This document shows, piece by piece, positions 33,412 through 42,062 of a stretch of 56,864 nucleotides of DNA (position 1 is its first letter; the number at the start of each line of letters is the position of its first letter). Source of the stretch: Spirochaetia bacterium. Lineage in GTDB: Bacteria; Spirochaetota; Spirochaetia; CADAEX01. Below the pieces are notes generated by a model. That model saw nothing but the letters and a program-made list of their open reading frames with translations, was not told the origin of the DNA and ran no database searches. The stretch is taken from assembly GCA_017446885.1 (NCBI GenBank), contig JAFSOR010000016.1, forward strand, positions 1 to 56,864. Reading direction: 5' to 3'. The position numbers were made by a program, and so were the translations under genes.

Positions 33412-33457
33412 TCCTGTTTTTTCTCAAAAAAATTAAAATTTCTCAAAAAATTTTTCA

Positions 33458-33492
33458 CTCTATCACGAAATGATAGAGTGACCCGTTATAAT
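33458..33492 (+). promoter_or_regulatory. Island dyad E and -10 box of the second LRAT-like gene
   Basis: CTCTATCA (33458-33465), CGAAA, TGATAGAG (33471-33478), eight bases, then TATAAT (33487-33492). The gene start at 33523 follows with a normal short leader. Confidence 0.75.
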
Positions 33493-33522
33493 TTTATTTT
33501 GAATCTAAAAAAAGGAGAAACT

Positions 33523-34347
33523 ATGGAGAAAAACATGAGCGATGCAATTCTTGAAACAATCGACAAAGCAATGGCAGAAACCCTCTTTCCTGTACCGGGC
33601 GACATTATCTCTGCAAGGTATCACTATGGCATCTACATCGGCCACGGTGAGGTAATCTACCTGCCAGTCCCCACCTCCGAAAAACCGGAGCCAGTGTTCG
33701 CCCTCGAATTTATGTCATATTTCATGGGGTCAAAGCCTATTGTTGTGAAGCGCGAGACCGAGGAATCTGTGAACAAGCCACTCCCCGCAGATGAGATTAT
33801 TGCTCGGGCAAAGTCAATGCTCGGAAAGCATCTGGGCGGAGAAATCGGCCGCAGAAAGGATTTTGTCAACTGGTGCAGATATGGTGTCACCGCTCCAGAC
33901 GTTCAGGCCGCCACCTTTGAAACCCCTGAACATCTGGGAGAACTATTTTTCTGCTTGGGAAGGTGTTGGTCTGCAGCAAACGACAGGTATGTCAGCTCTC
34001 TTGGGCTGAGCGATATTGACGCAAAAGCCATCCTAACAGAGACACAGATCCGGCACAACCAGGAGGTGAAGGAGAAACCGAATGCAGGTGACCCACCAGA
34101 GCTCATCCTTCTGAGAACGCTTTTCGGATCCTATGAAGACCACGAAAACATCGACGAGGTGATAGAAAAAACCAGCCTTGTCTGTCTCAAGGAGCCTAAC
34201 GGCGATGGAAGCTATACCGTTTCCACCTTCCTTGTGAACAAGGAAGACGGCAGCTACAACAGAGTCCTTATGGTCTGGCAGACCCAGATGATTCGGGAAG
34301 ACCTCCAGAAGGCCTTCGGCACCTGCAATATATGCATTATTGAATAA
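33523..34347 (+). CDS. LRAT-like domain protein with unknown C-terminal domain
   Basis: 274 residues from the ATG at 33523, chosen because AAGGAG lies upstream and the preceding in-frame stretch begins inside dyad E. VPGDIISARYHYGIYIGHGE (His34) and DFVNWCRYG (Cys118) match the first His and the Cys of the LRAT fold, but the second His is not obvious. From about residue 145 there is a second domain I do not recognise, rich in acidic residues and ending TCNICIIE. The gene is GC-richer than the first LRAT gene, so the two are not a recent duplication. It has its own dyad-controlled promoter and a terminator. Confidence 0.72.
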   Translation: MEKNMSDAILETIDKAMAETLFPVPGDIISARYHYGIYIGHGEVIYLPVPTSEKPEPVFALEFMSYFMGSKPIVVKRETEESVNKPLPADEIIARAKSMLGKHLGGEIGRRKDFVNWCRYGVTAPDVQAATFETPEHLGELFFCLGRCWSAANDRYVSSLGLSDIDAKAILTETQIRHNQEVKEKPNAGDPPELILLRTLFGSYEDHENIDEVIEKTSLVCLKEPNGDGSYTVSTFLVNKEDGSYNRVLMVWQTQMIREDLQKAFGTCNICIIE

Positions 34348-34379
34348 TAAAAAAGCCTGATAAAAATCAGGCTTTTTTA
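34348..34379. terminator. Bidirectional rho-independent terminator
   Basis: AAAAAAGCCTGA and TCAGGCTTTTTT form a stem with a short A/T loop and T-runs on both strands, between the convergent LRAT-like and 216-residue genes. Confidence 0.85.
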
Positions 34380-34383
34380 TTAT

Positions 34384-35034
34384 CTATTGTCTATCAAATT
34401 TGATCTCAATATCGCAGGAAAAATCTTCTGGTTTCATCCTAATGGCATCTTCTAACGAAAAGGTTTCATTATGATTGAAGATATCGTGCATAAAAAAGCA
34501 TATATAGGTGTCATCCAGCACAGATACCCCGAAAGGATACTCATTCCACGAAAGTTCATCAATAAGCATCTGCTTTTCAAAAGATTTAATTTCTTCATCT
34601 TCCCAGCTGAGCCCGAGAATTGAGCCCCAGAAATTAGAAAACTCACACATATCTTCCCACAATTTTTCTTCTATTTTTGAAAGCCCTTCGGGAATAGAAA
34701 AATCAAGACTTGCATATATTCTATACTTTTCAAAGGCAGTAACCCCGGCTGCAATTTGAGCATCAAGTCCTTTCTTTATTTCCAGCATTCTGTCGTAGGT
34801 TTTGCGATAAAGTTCCCGTAGCCCGTTGTTTAAATCCCGAATCTTCTGGGTGTTTTCCGGAGTCCATTTGAAATTGTCATTCATTGTATACTTTCTAATA
34901 CAGAGGGCTTCTTTACATTTGTCACCTTGCTGTACATATTCCTGCCTCTTATTATCCCGGGTATTTTCTACGTAAATATGCGCATAATCCAACACACATT
35001 TTTTCCAATAAGCTTTTCTTTTTCTATTTTTCAT
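34384..35034 (-). CDS. Single-copy member of an unrecognised domain family (island family X)
   Basis: 216 residues. It shares two conserved blocks with both halves of the protein at 35616-37061: FKWTPENTQKIRDLNNGLRE followed by LYRKTYDRMLEIKKGLDAQI, and YICFFMHDIFNHNETFSLED followed by AIRMKPEDFSCDIEI. The middle is variable. The N-terminal 40 residues are basic. I know no function; the conserved DxxYIxFFMHDIFxHNETFS block with His and Asp could be a binding or catalytic site. AAGGAGGAG precedes the ATG, 10 bases after the exonuclease stop, so it is the third gene of the dyad G operon. Confidence 0.65.
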   Translation of the reverse strand: MKNRKRKAYWKKCVLDYAHIYVENTRDNKRQEYVQQGDKCKEALCIRKYTMNDNFKWTPENTQKIRDLNNGLRELYRKTYDRMLEIKKGLDAQIAAGVTAFEKYRIYASLDFSIPEGLSKIEEKLWEDMCEFSNFWGSILGLSWEDEEIKSFEKQMLIDELSWNEYPFGVSVLDDTYICFFMHDIFNHNETFSLEDAIRMKPEDFSCDIEIKFDRQ

Positions 35035-35044
35035 AGGCTCCTCC

Positions 35045-35632
35045 TTATAACCTGTTCATCTCAAGGCCGCAGGCGGCAAGCAGTTCCTGTACTGATGCTG
35101 CATTCTGAGCCTTCGCCGCCAGGCTGACAATCTTGCCGCAGGTGCGGGCATCATCCAGAGCATCATGGGCGTTATATTCAATCAAAAACTTTTCTCCCAG
35201 ATAGGTGAGCCGGTGACATTCCAGCTCTGGCCAAGTCCTCTGGGCCACCTTGAGGGAATCAAAGTAGCAGAGTTCGGGGACAGGCATACCGTAGTAGTCC
35301 ATGCAGCTTCTGAGCACATTCATGTCAAAGGCGGCGTTATGGGCTACCAATGGAAGTCCTGGCGTATGAGCCAGGAAGGGTGCCACACGCGTATCCCAGA
35401 TCTCCGGAAACTGTGGCTTGTTCCGTACATCATCATAGCTGATGTGATGGATCTGCTCTGTCCATTCCGGGATAAAATACATCTTGGCCGGATGAATGAG
35501 GGAATAGAGGCTCCCATCCTCCTTGCCGTCGACAAACCGTACCAATCCCACCGAACACGCGCTATTGGCGTAAGTGTTTGCTGTCTCAAAATCAATTGCA
35601 ACATAATCAAGTCCTTTAGTATTCACGGGCAT
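35045..35632 (-). CDS. DEDDh 3'-5' exonuclease (DNA polymerase III epsilon-like)
   Basis: 195 residues from the ATG at 35632 (AGGA five bases upstream). Exo I YVAIDFETANTYAN, Exo II LVAHNAAFDMNVLRS and Exo III AHDALDDARTCG supply the acidic residues and His of the DEDDh family. It should degrade single-stranded DNA or RNA ends, or trim structured nucleic acid. The start overlaps the end of the upstream family X gene by 17 bases. A housekeeping replication subunit usually lies elsewhere, and the neighbourhood suggests an accessory role. Confidence 0.88.
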   Translation of the reverse strand: MPVNTKGLDYVAIDFETANTYANSACSVGLVRFVDGKEDGSLYSLIHPAKMYFIPEWTEQIHHISYDDVRNKPQFPEIWDTRVAPFLAHTPGLPLVAHNAAFDMNVLRSCMDYYGMPVPELCYFDSLKVAQRTWPELECHRLTYLGEKFLIEYNAHDALDDARTCGKIVSLAAKAQNAASVQELLAACGLEMNRL

Positions 35633-37061
35633 AGTTCCTATTTGGTTCAAGATTTACAGTTATCTCATAAGCGAAATCCTCGGCCTTCATCTTGACTGCA
35701 TCGGCAAGCGAGAATGTCTCGTTATGGTCGAAAATATCGTGCATGAAATAATAGATATAGGTGTCAGACAGTTCCTTTACATCGAACGGATACTGATTGA
35801 CAGGCTGTACATCCATCATCAGCATCTCTTCAAGCGATGTACGGAAATCATCATCATGGCAGAAAGTGAGCCGGGTTCCCCAGCGTTCTGAGTTGTCCTT
35901 GAGATTGATCCACATCCTGTCCTCTTCCCAATCACAATCCCCATCCGGTGCCATCTTGATAGGATAAGTAAAATCCAGTTCCATGTTGATTACATACTTT
36001 TCGTATGCTGTGTTACCGGCCTCAATCTTTGCATCGAGGTCTTTCTTTATTTCCACCATCTGGTCATAAGCCTTGCGATACAGCTCAAAGAGCCCGTTGT
36101 TCAGATCTATAATCTTCTGGGTGTTCTCCGGGGTCCATTCGAACTTCTCGTTAAGCTGGCGCTTTCGGATAAAGAGCTTTCTGCGGAGTTTTGCCTTGTT
36201 CGAAAGATTCTTCCGATCCAGCTTGTACGAGCTTTTTTCGCTCTTCTCCTCGAACTTAAAAAACTGTTTTGCCTGCTTTCTAAGCTTTAAATCTCTAAGT
36301 ATTTTTTTTATAAACATGAATACATTATAAAAAGGCACTCTATCATTGCGTGATAGAGAAAGCGCCCCTTCGGAAATTTTCTTAAACTTTACGTTGTCCT
36401 CCTTGTGTTCAATACGTACGGATATATCACAAGAGAAGTCATCTGCTGACATCTGTACTGCATCGGCAAGCGAGAATGTCTCGTTATGGTCAAAAATATC
36501 GTGCATGAAGAAGTTGATGTAGGTGTCATCCAGTTCTTTTACATTAAATGGATATTCGCACCATGACTGGTTGTCTATCATCATCTGTTCTTCAAACGAC
36601 TTTGGGTATTTATCGCCATGACTGATGAAAAGGCACGAGCCCCAGCTGTCTGTGGCAGAACTGAGTTCTTTCCAAATTGCTGTTTCTGCAGGTGATAAGC
36701 CAAGAGGACAATGGAAGTTCAGTCCCGCGCTGATGACATACCCTTCGAAATCTTTATTTCCAGCGGCAATCTGAGCATCAAGGAATTTCTTGATTTCCAG
36801 CATTTCGTCATAGGTCCTGCGGTACAGCTTCAGGAGCCCGTCATTAAGGTCGATAACCTTCTGGGTATTCTCCGGCGTCCATTCAAACGCCCCATTAAGC
36901 TGGCGCTTGCGGATATAGAGCTTCCTGCGGATCTTTGCCTCGGTCGGAATATGTTCCAGGTACATATTGTGGTTCTTATTCTGAGCATCTTCCCAAAAGC
37001 TGACTTCAAACTTTGCCCGATCTTTGAGCTTCAAATATTCGAGTATTTTTTTGATAAACAT
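35616..37061 (-). CDS. Tandem family X protein, two units fused by read-through
   Basis: 481 residues made of two paralogous units. Unit 1 (1 to about 228) begins MFIKKILEYLKLKDRAKF and carries the FEWTPENTQKVIDLNDGLLK and FFMHDIFDHNETFSLADA blocks. Unit 2 (from about 249) begins MFIKKILRDLKLRKQAK and repeats both. The linker GALSLSRNDRVPF is the translation of a dyad like the one before unit 1, so a former intergenic region with promoter has been read into frame. Unit 2 keeps its own -10 box and ATG at 36317 and may also be made separately. TATATT lies six bases before the ATG of unit 1, with no ribosome binding site. Function unknown. Confidence 0.75.
   Translation of the reverse strand: MFIKKILEYLKLKDRAKFEVSFWEDAQNKNHNMYLEHIPTEAKIRRKLYIRKRQLNGAFEWTPENTQKVIDLNDGLLKLYRRTYDEMLEIKKFLDAQIAAGNKDFEGYVISAGLNFHCPLGLSPAETAIWKELSSATDSWGSCLFISHGDKYPKSFEEQMMIDNQSWCEYPFNVKELDDTYINFFMHDIFDHNETFSLADAVQMSADDFSCDISVRIEHKEDNVKFKKISEGALSLSRNDRVPFYNVFMFIKKILRDLKLRKQAKQFFKFEEKSEKSSYKLDRKNLSNKAKLRRKLFIRKRQLNEKFEWTPENTQKIIDLNNGLFELYRKAYDQMVEIKKDLDAKIEAGNTAYEKYVINMELDFTYPIKMAPDGDCDWEEDRMWINLKDNSERWGTRLTFCHDDDFRTSLEEMLMMDVQPVNQYPFDVKELSDTYIYYFMHDIFDHNETFSLADAVKMKAEDFAYEITVNLEPNRNYAREY
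36324..36358 (-). promoter_or_regulatory. Island dyad F and -10 box inside the fused gene
   Basis: CTCTATCA (36338-36345), TTGCG, TGATAGAG (36351-36358). On the minus strand, eight bases further, is TATAAT (36329-36324), then six bases and the internal ATG of unit 2 (36317). It is now part of the coding sequence. Confidence 0.75.
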
Positions 37062-37067
37062 ACTCTA

Positions 37068-37102
37068 AATATAAACAATCACTCTATCATTGCGTGATAG
37101 AG
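37068..37102 (-). promoter_or_regulatory. Island dyad G and -10 box of the family X/exonuclease operon
   Basis: CTCTATCA (37082-37089), TTGCG, TGATAGAG (37095-37102). On the minus strand, eight bases further, is TATATT (37073-37068), then six bases to the ATG at 37061. The dyad core is identical to dyad F. Confidence 0.75.
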
Positions 37103-37140
37103 AAAACACCTTTTCAAGGTTTTTGCGGGTGTGGGGCAAT

Positions 37141-37170
37141 AAAAAAGCGGAGCCTTGCGACTCCGCTTTT
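37141..37170. terminator. Terminator after aspS, works in both directions
   Basis: AAAAAAGCGGAG and CTCCGCTTTT form a strong stem with an 8-base loop and A/T runs on both sides, 20 bases past the aspS stop codon. It isolates the gat-aspS operon from the island. Confidence 0.88.
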
Positions 37171-37189
37171 CATCTATATAAACAAAGAC

Positions 37190-38986
37190 TTATGCATCCT
37201 TGCTGTCCTCTTCGGGCGGCAGGGTTACTGCGATGTGCAGCTCGTCCAGCTGTGCCTGGGAAACAGGGGTCGGGGTGTCGCACATCATACAGGTTGCCTT
37301 CTGGGTCTTAGGGAATGCGATTACATCGCGGATGGACTCGGTGCCCAGGAACAGCATTACCAGGCGGTCCAGGCCCAGCGCAAGGCCACCGTGCGGCGGT
37401 GTACCCAGCTCAAGCGCATCCAGCAGGAAGCCGAACTGCTCCCTTGCCTGCTCAAGCGGAATGCCCAGTACCTCAAGAATCTTCTCCTGAAGCTGTGGAT
37501 CGTGGATTCTTATACTTCCGCCGCCTGCCTCGTGTCCATTGAATACGATATCGTAGGCATCGGTTCTTATGTTCAGAAGGTCGCCGCTGTACAGCTTAGG
37601 CAGGTCTTCCTTGACAGGTGCGGTGAACGGGTGGTGCACTGCAGAAAGCTTGCCCTGGTCGTCCAGCTCGAACATCGGGAAGTCCACAATCCAGGAGAGG
37701 CACTTTTCGTTCTCATCATACAGGTTGAGCTTCTTTCCGAAGAAGTTTCTAAGCTCAGAAAGACAGTTGCATACGATTTTCTCGGTATCGGCTACAAAGA
37801 TAAGCACATCGCCGGTCTCTGCCTCCATCCGCTCGTACAGGGCCTTGGATTCGGCCTCGGTAAAGAACTTGATGATAGGCGACTGCGGCCCGTCCGGGTT
37901 CATCTTAATCCATGCAACGCCCTTTCCGCGCAGCGGTTTTACAAAGTCGGTCATGGCATCCAGGTCTTTGCGGGCAAGCTTTGAGCAGGCACCCTTTAAG
38001 TTGATACCTCTTACTTTGCCTTTCTTTGCCAGGGTGTTCTTGAATACCGAGAACTCAGTATTTGCAAAGACATCGGAAAGCTCCTTGATCTCAAGGCCAA
38101 AGCGCAGGTCCGGCTTGTCGCAGCCGTACTTGAGCATGGCTTCCTGATATGTCATCCGTGGCAGCGGCAGCTTTAGGTCAATGTTCAGGAACTGCTTGAA
38201 AAGCTCCTTGAAAAGCCCCTCTACAACAGCAATTATATCGTCCTGTGTGATGAATGACATCTCCATATCCACCTGGGTGAACTCTGGCTGTCTGTCGGCC
38301 CGCAGGTCCTCGTCCCTGAAACACTTTGCAATCTGGATATAGCGGTCAAAGCCTGCTGTCATAAGAATCTGCTTAAAAAGCTGCGGGCTCTGCGGCAGAG
38401 CATAGAAGCAGCCTTCCCGTACACGGCTTGGAACCAGATAGTCCCGGGCTCCCTCCGGTGTGGACTTATTAAGGATAGGTGTCTCCACCTCGACAAAGTC
38501 GTTCTTATAGAAATACTCGCGGATAGCGTGCATCAGGTTGCTTCTGAATACCAGGCAGTTCCTGATGGCAGGGTTCCGCAGGTCGATATAGCGGTATTTA
38601 AGACGGGTCTCGTCGTTCACTTTCTCGGCATGCAGTGCCTCGAACGGAGGGGTCTTGGATTTGTTCAGTATCTCCATATCGGCGATGTAGACCTCGATCT
38701 CGCCGGTTGCCAGCTTGGGGTTTGCCATTCCTTCCGGTCTGAGCCGCACTGTACCCTTGGCCGCAATGACAAACTGGCTTCTTAAGCCGCCAGCCAGGTC
38801 GTGGATTTCTTTTCCGCAGACCTCTGGGTCAAACACTATCTGAGCCAGTCCCCACCGGTCGGTAAGGTCAATAAAGATGATTCCGCCGTGGTCCCGGTAG
38901 TTCTCTACCCATCCGCACAGTGTAACCTCTTTTCCAACATCTTTTGCGGTAAGCTCGCCGCATCTGAAATTTCTCTGTAATCTCAT
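37190..38986 (-). CDS. aspS: Aspartate-tRNA ligase (bacterial type)
   Basis: 598 residues from the ATG at 38986, chosen because GGAG lies six bases before it; two ATGs further upstream overlap the gatB stop. The N-terminal OB domain binds the anticodon ([20 protein letters not shown]), then the class II core with [13 protein letters not shown] and [20 protein letters not shown] (motif 2), an inserted GAD domain (about 280-420), and motif 3 [13 protein letters not shown]. It charges tRNA-Asp. Its place directly behind gatCAB suggests that it may also charge tRNA-Asn for amidation. Confidence 0.97.
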   Translation of the reverse strand: MRLQRNFRCGELTAKDVGKEVTLCGWVENYRDHGGIIFIDLTDRWGLAQIVFDPEVCGKEIHDLAGGLRSQFVIAAKGTVRLRPEGMANPKLATGEIEVYIADMEILNKSKTPPFEALHAEKVNDETRLKYRYIDLRNPAIRNCLVFRSNLMHAIREYFYKNDFVEVETPILNKSTPEGARDYLVPSRVREGCFYALPQSPQLFKQILMTAGFDRYIQIAKCFRDEDLRADRQPEFTQVDMEMSFITQDDIIAVVEGLFKELFKQFLNIDLKLPLPRMTYQEAMLKYGCDKPDLRFGLEIKELSDVFANTEFSVFKNTLAKKGKVRGINLKGACSKLARKDLDAMTDFVKPLRGKGVAWIKMNPDGPQSPIIKFFTEAESKALYERMEAETGDVLIFVADTEKIVCNCLSELRNFFGKKLNLYDENEKCLSWIVDFPMFELDDQGKLSAVHHPFTAPVKEDLPKLYSGDLLNIRTDAYDIVFNGHEAGGGSIRIHDPQLQEKILEVLGIPLEQAREQFGFLLDALELGTPPHGGLALGLDRLVMLFLGTESIRDVIAFPKTQKATCMMCDTPTPVSQAQLDELHIAVTLPPEEDSKDA

Positions 38987-38997
38987 ATTATGCTCCA

Positions 38998-40413
38998 TCA
39001 TCCCAACTGAGAGATTTTATTAAGTATCAATTCCCTTGCCTTCTTAGGGTCGGCCTTTCCGCCGCTTGTCTTCATAAGCTGTCCGATAAGGAATCCAATC
39101 GGTTTCTGGTCGCCGCCCTTGATCTGGGCCACAACCTTGGCGTTGTCGGCAAGGAGCTTGTCCACCATTGCCTCTACCTCGCCCGAGTCTGCAGTCTGCA
39201 TCAGGTTATTCTTCTCAATCACCTGCATAGGGTCTGCATCCTCGTTTATGATAATATCCATAACCTTCTTGGCAGCCTGGGCATTTATCTTCTCGGACTC
39301 AAGAAGTTTGATAACTGTAACAAATTTTTCGACTGTAAGGAAGCTCTCTCCAAGGCTTTTCTTGGCCTTGTTCAGATCCTTGGCCACCTCGCCCCTCATC
39401 CAGGACGATGCGTTGGCTATACTGATACCGCCCTTGACTGCATTCTCGAAGAAATCTGCCTTCTCCTTCTCTTCGGTCAGGAACTCGGCGCCATCCTCGT
39501 TAAGGCCATACTCGTCGATAAAGCGACGCTTGCGCACCCATGGAAGCTCTACCTGTGCCGCATCTATCTGGGCCAGGAACTCTTTGGTGGGGCAATATGG
39601 CGGCAGGTCTGGCTCGGGGAAGTAGCGGTAGTCGTTGGCATTCTCCTTGCTCCGCATTCCCTCGGTACGCTTTTTCTCGTCGTTCCACAGCCGGGTCTCC
39701 TGCACCACGCTCTCGCCCGCGGTGATCATCCTGGACTGCCGCTGGATTTCGTACTGGAGAGCAAGCTTTACATGGCGGAAGGAGTTTAAGTTCTTGACCT
39801 CAACTTTCCGGCCCAAGCCTTTGCCTTCGAAGTTTACAGAAACGTTTACATCGCAGCGCATGGAGCCTTCTTCCATGTTGCCGTCGCACACGCCCAGGTA
39901 GCGCACCATCTTGCGGAAGTTCTGCATAAAAAGCTCGGCCTCTTCCGGCTTTTTAAAGTCCGGTTCGGTGACAATCTCAAGGAGCGGGGTTCCTGCCCTG
40001 TTGTAGTCGCAGTAGGATGTCATACCCTCATGCACCAGTTTTCCGGCATCTTCCTCCAGGTGGGCATCGTGGATACGCACTTTAGGAACGCCCTCCATCT
40101 CGATAAGCCCCTTTACTCCGAATGGAGAGTTGAACTGGGAAATCTGATAGTTCTTAGGCATATCAGGGTAGAAATAATTCTTCCGGTCAAAGACAGCCTT
40201 CTCGTTAAGGTGGCAGTTCATGGCACGGCATACTATGTAAGCCTTGCGTACAGCCTCTTCGTTGAGCACAGGAAGCACTCCCGGATAGCCCATGCAGACT
40301 GGGCACACATGGCTGTTGGGCACATGGGTGAACTCGTTCTTGCAGTTGCAGAACACCTTTGTCTTGGTAAGAAGCTGGATATGTATCTCAAGTCCGATGA
40401 ATGATTCTATCAT
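38998..40413 (-). CDS. gatB: Aspartyl/glutamyl-tRNA amidotransferase subunit B
   Basis: 471 residues. The kinase-like domain starts [20 protein letters not shown] with [16 protein letters not shown] (zinc-binding cysteines), and [15 protein letters not shown] is the conserved tRNA-site stretch. The C-terminal YqeY-like domain ends [20 protein letters not shown]. GatB phosphorylates and amidates the misacylated Glu or Asp on tRNA-Gln or tRNA-Asn with ammonia from GatA. It overlaps the gatA stop by 4 bases. Confidence 0.97.
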   Translation of the reverse strand: MIESFIGLEIHIQLLTKTKVFCNCKNEFTHVPNSHVCPVCMGYPGVLPVLNEEAVRKAYIVCRAMNCHLNEKAVFDRKNYFYPDMPKNYQISQFNSPFGVKGLIEMEGVPKVRIHDAHLEEDAGKLVHEGMTSYCDYNRAGTPLLEIVTEPDFKKPEEAELFMQNFRKMVRYLGVCDGNMEEGSMRCDVNVSVNFEGKGLGRKVEVKNLNSFRHVKLALQYEIQRQSRMITAGESVVQETRLWNDEKKRTEGMRSKENANDYRYFPEPDLPPYCPTKEFLAQIDAAQVELPWVRKRRFIDEYGLNEDGAEFLTEEKEKADFFENAVKGGISIANASSWMRGEVAKDLNKAKKSLGESFLTVEKFVTVIKLLESEKINAQAAKKVMDIIINEDADPMQVIEKNNLMQTADSGEVEAMVDKLLADNAKVVAQIKGGDQKPIGFLIGQLMKTSGGKADPKKARELILNKISQLG

Positions 40414-41693
40414 AATACCTCCCGTGCAGCCTCAAACAGAAGGTTCTCGCTGCAGTAGTTGGCAAAAAGCTGCATTCCCACAGGCAGGCCGTTCTCCATT
40501 CCTACAGGGATGCTTAGTGCCGGCATACCAGTCAGGTTTGCGGTTACGGTGAACTTGTCGGCCACCTTCTGCTGATACGCTGTAAGGCCTGCATTGCCGT
40601 GCTTGAAAGCCTGCGATGGGAAAGCTGGTGCCACAAAGATATCGGATGTGCTGAATATATTCTTGAATTCATTGATAATCTTTGTCCTTATCTTCTGGGC
40701 CTTTATGTAGTACTGGTCCTGGAATCCGGAGCGGAGCACATAGGTGCCCAGGAGGATACGCAGCTTGACCTCGTCGCCAAAACCTTCGTTCCTGGATTTT
40801 TCCATAAGGTCCATCGGGGTCTCGCCCTCTTTGCTCCTGTGTCCGTAGCGGATACCGTTGTACCGTGCCAGGTTTGCGCTGGCCTCTGCGGTTGCTATTG
40901 TGTAGTAGACAGGGATTACATATTCCAGGGAAGGAACCTCTACTCCCTTGATCTCAAAACCTTTGTCCCTGATTTTCTGGATAAGGGCTTTGTACCCTTT
41001 CTCAATCTCGGGGGTAAGCCCCAGGTCGCCTTCAAGATATGTAAAGCTGAGCTTGCCGTTAACTGGCTTTGCCGGCTCCTCAGGATATGCTATGGAGGTC
41101 TGGTCGTGCCAATCCTGCCCCTTGATTATGTTGAACACCTTCTCGGTCAAGTCCAGATCCTTGGAAAGTACTCCGATTACATCCAGAGAAGATGCGTATG
41201 CCACAAGGCCATACCGGGAAACAGCGCCGTAGGTGGGCTTAAGCCCGTATACACCGCAGAAGGCGGCAGGCTGGCGGATTGAGCCGCCAGTGTCTGACCC
41301 CAGTGCGAACGGGACCAGACCGGCTGCAACTGCAGCCGCACTGCCGCCGCTGGAGCCGCCGGTGACATATTCTTTGTTCCACGGGTTGTTGGTGCCGCCG
41401 AAAGCCGAGAAATCGGTGGAGGAGCCCATTCCGAACTCGTCCATGTTGGTCTTGCCCACCACTATGGCACCGGCTGCCTCCAGCTTGTCTACCGCTGTTG
41501 CGTTGTATGGCGACACAAAGTTCTCCAGTATTTTGGAGGCGCATGTCAGGTGGAAACCCTCTACTGCAATGTTGTCCTTGACGCCGCAGGGAATATTTGC
41601 CAATGGGCCATCGGGGTTCTTGCATTTCTTTCTTTCTGCATCATACTCCAGGAAGGAGTGGATATCTTTGTCTTTGGCCAATACATCAATCAT
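40410..41693 (-). CDS. gatA: Aspartyl/glutamyl-tRNA amidotransferase subunit A, short N-terminus
   Basis: 427 residues against about 485 in the family. The amidase signature is intact: catalytic Lys in IPCGVKDNIAV, cis-Ser and nucleophile Ser in TGGSSGGSAAAVAAG and ALGSDTGGSIRQPAAFCGVY. The start is well supported, with GGAGG six bases before the ATG and only nine bases after the gatC stop, so the missing N-terminal helices (roughly 40-50 residues) are real and not a wrong start. GatA releases ammonia from glutamine and passes it to GatB. Confidence 0.95.
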   Translation of the reverse strand: MIDVLAKDKDIHSFLEYDAERKKCKNPDGPLANIPCGVKDNIAVEGFHLTCASKILENFVSPYNATAVDKLEAAGAIVVGKTNMDEFGMGSSTDFSAFGGTNNPWNKEYVTGGSSGGSAAAVAAGLVPFALGSDTGGSIRQPAAFCGVYGLKPTYGAVSRYGLVAYASSLDVIGVLSKDLDLTEKVFNIIKGQDWHDQTSIAYPEEPAKPVNGKLSFTYLEGDLGLTPEIEKGYKALIQKIRDKGFEIKGVEVPSLEYVIPVYYTIATAEASANLARYNGIRYGHRSKEGETPMDLMEKSRNEGFGDEVKLRILLGTYVLRSGFQDQYYIKAQKIRTKIINEFKNIFSTSDIFVAPAFPSQAFKHGNAGLTAYQQKVADKFTVTANLTGMPALSIPVGMENGLPVGMQLFANYCSENLLFEAAREVL

Positions 41694-41702
41694 ACCGGCC
41701 TC

Positions 41703-41981
41703 CTACAGGATATGGGGCACGGTTATGAACCGCTCGTCCCGCTCTGGAGCTGCCTCGATCATCCGCTCGGCAAGGGTGCTCTCGATCACCTCGTCCTTGC
41801 GTACCCTGTTCTCTCCTATGGAGACATGGGTTGTGGGCTCAAGGCCTGTCACATCTATCTTCTCCATCATGGAAAAGTACTCTATCATCTGCGAAACGGC
41901 CTGACTGAGTGTGTCGGCCTCTTTTTCTGTAAGCTCAAGCCTGGCAAGGCTGGCTGTTATATATAATTCATCTTTCTGCAT
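41703..41981 (-). CDS. gatC: Aspartyl/glutamyl-tRNA amidotransferase subunit C
   Basis: 92 residues from the ATG at 41981. Family pattern YITASLARLELTEKEADTLS, then the FSMMEKIDVTGLEPTTHV stretch and LRKDEV-like VRKDEVIESTLAERMIEAAP. GatC wraps around GatA and GatB and stabilises the complex. It is the first gene of gatC-gatA-gatB-aspS and is divergent from the thioesterase gene. A TATAAA lies nine bases before the ATG without a clear ribosome binding site. Confidence 0.93.
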   Translation of the reverse strand: MQKDELYITASLARLELTEKEADTLSQAVSQMIEYFSMMEKIDVTGLEPTTHVSIGENRVRKDEVIESTLAERMIEAAPERDERFITVPHIL

Positions 41982-42027
41982 CAAAATAACTTTATAAATT
42001 ATAATATTTTATGTCAATGATAATATA

Positions 42028-42062
42028 TTGAAACACCCCTTAAAATCTGAAATAATGCAAAT
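42028..42062 (+). promoter_or_regulatory. Promoter of the thioesterase gene, predicted leaderless
   Basis: TTGAAA (42028-42033), 17 bases, AATAAT (42051-42056), then six bases to the ATG at 42063. No ribosome binding site is present. Confidence 0.5.

Noticed and set aside
36324..36358. Dyad F as a transcription terminator
   Set aside because: The arms could form a hairpin, but no T-run follows in either direction; a -10 box follows instead.
27725..37102. CRISPR or MITE interpretation of the repeated dyad
   Set aside because: Copies are 1-3 kb apart with genes between, in both orientations and always at a fixed distance from a -10 box; there are no regular spacers, flanking target duplications or terminal repeats.
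37094..37984. Plus-strand open frame of 296 codons opposite aspS
   Set aside because: Antisense to aspS with a composition expected for the complement of a GC-rich gene; no homology seen.
41879..41890. TCTATCA half-sites elsewhere (for example 27341, 34392, 41881, 54075)
   Set aside because: These are single half-sites inside coding sequence without the second arm at five bases.
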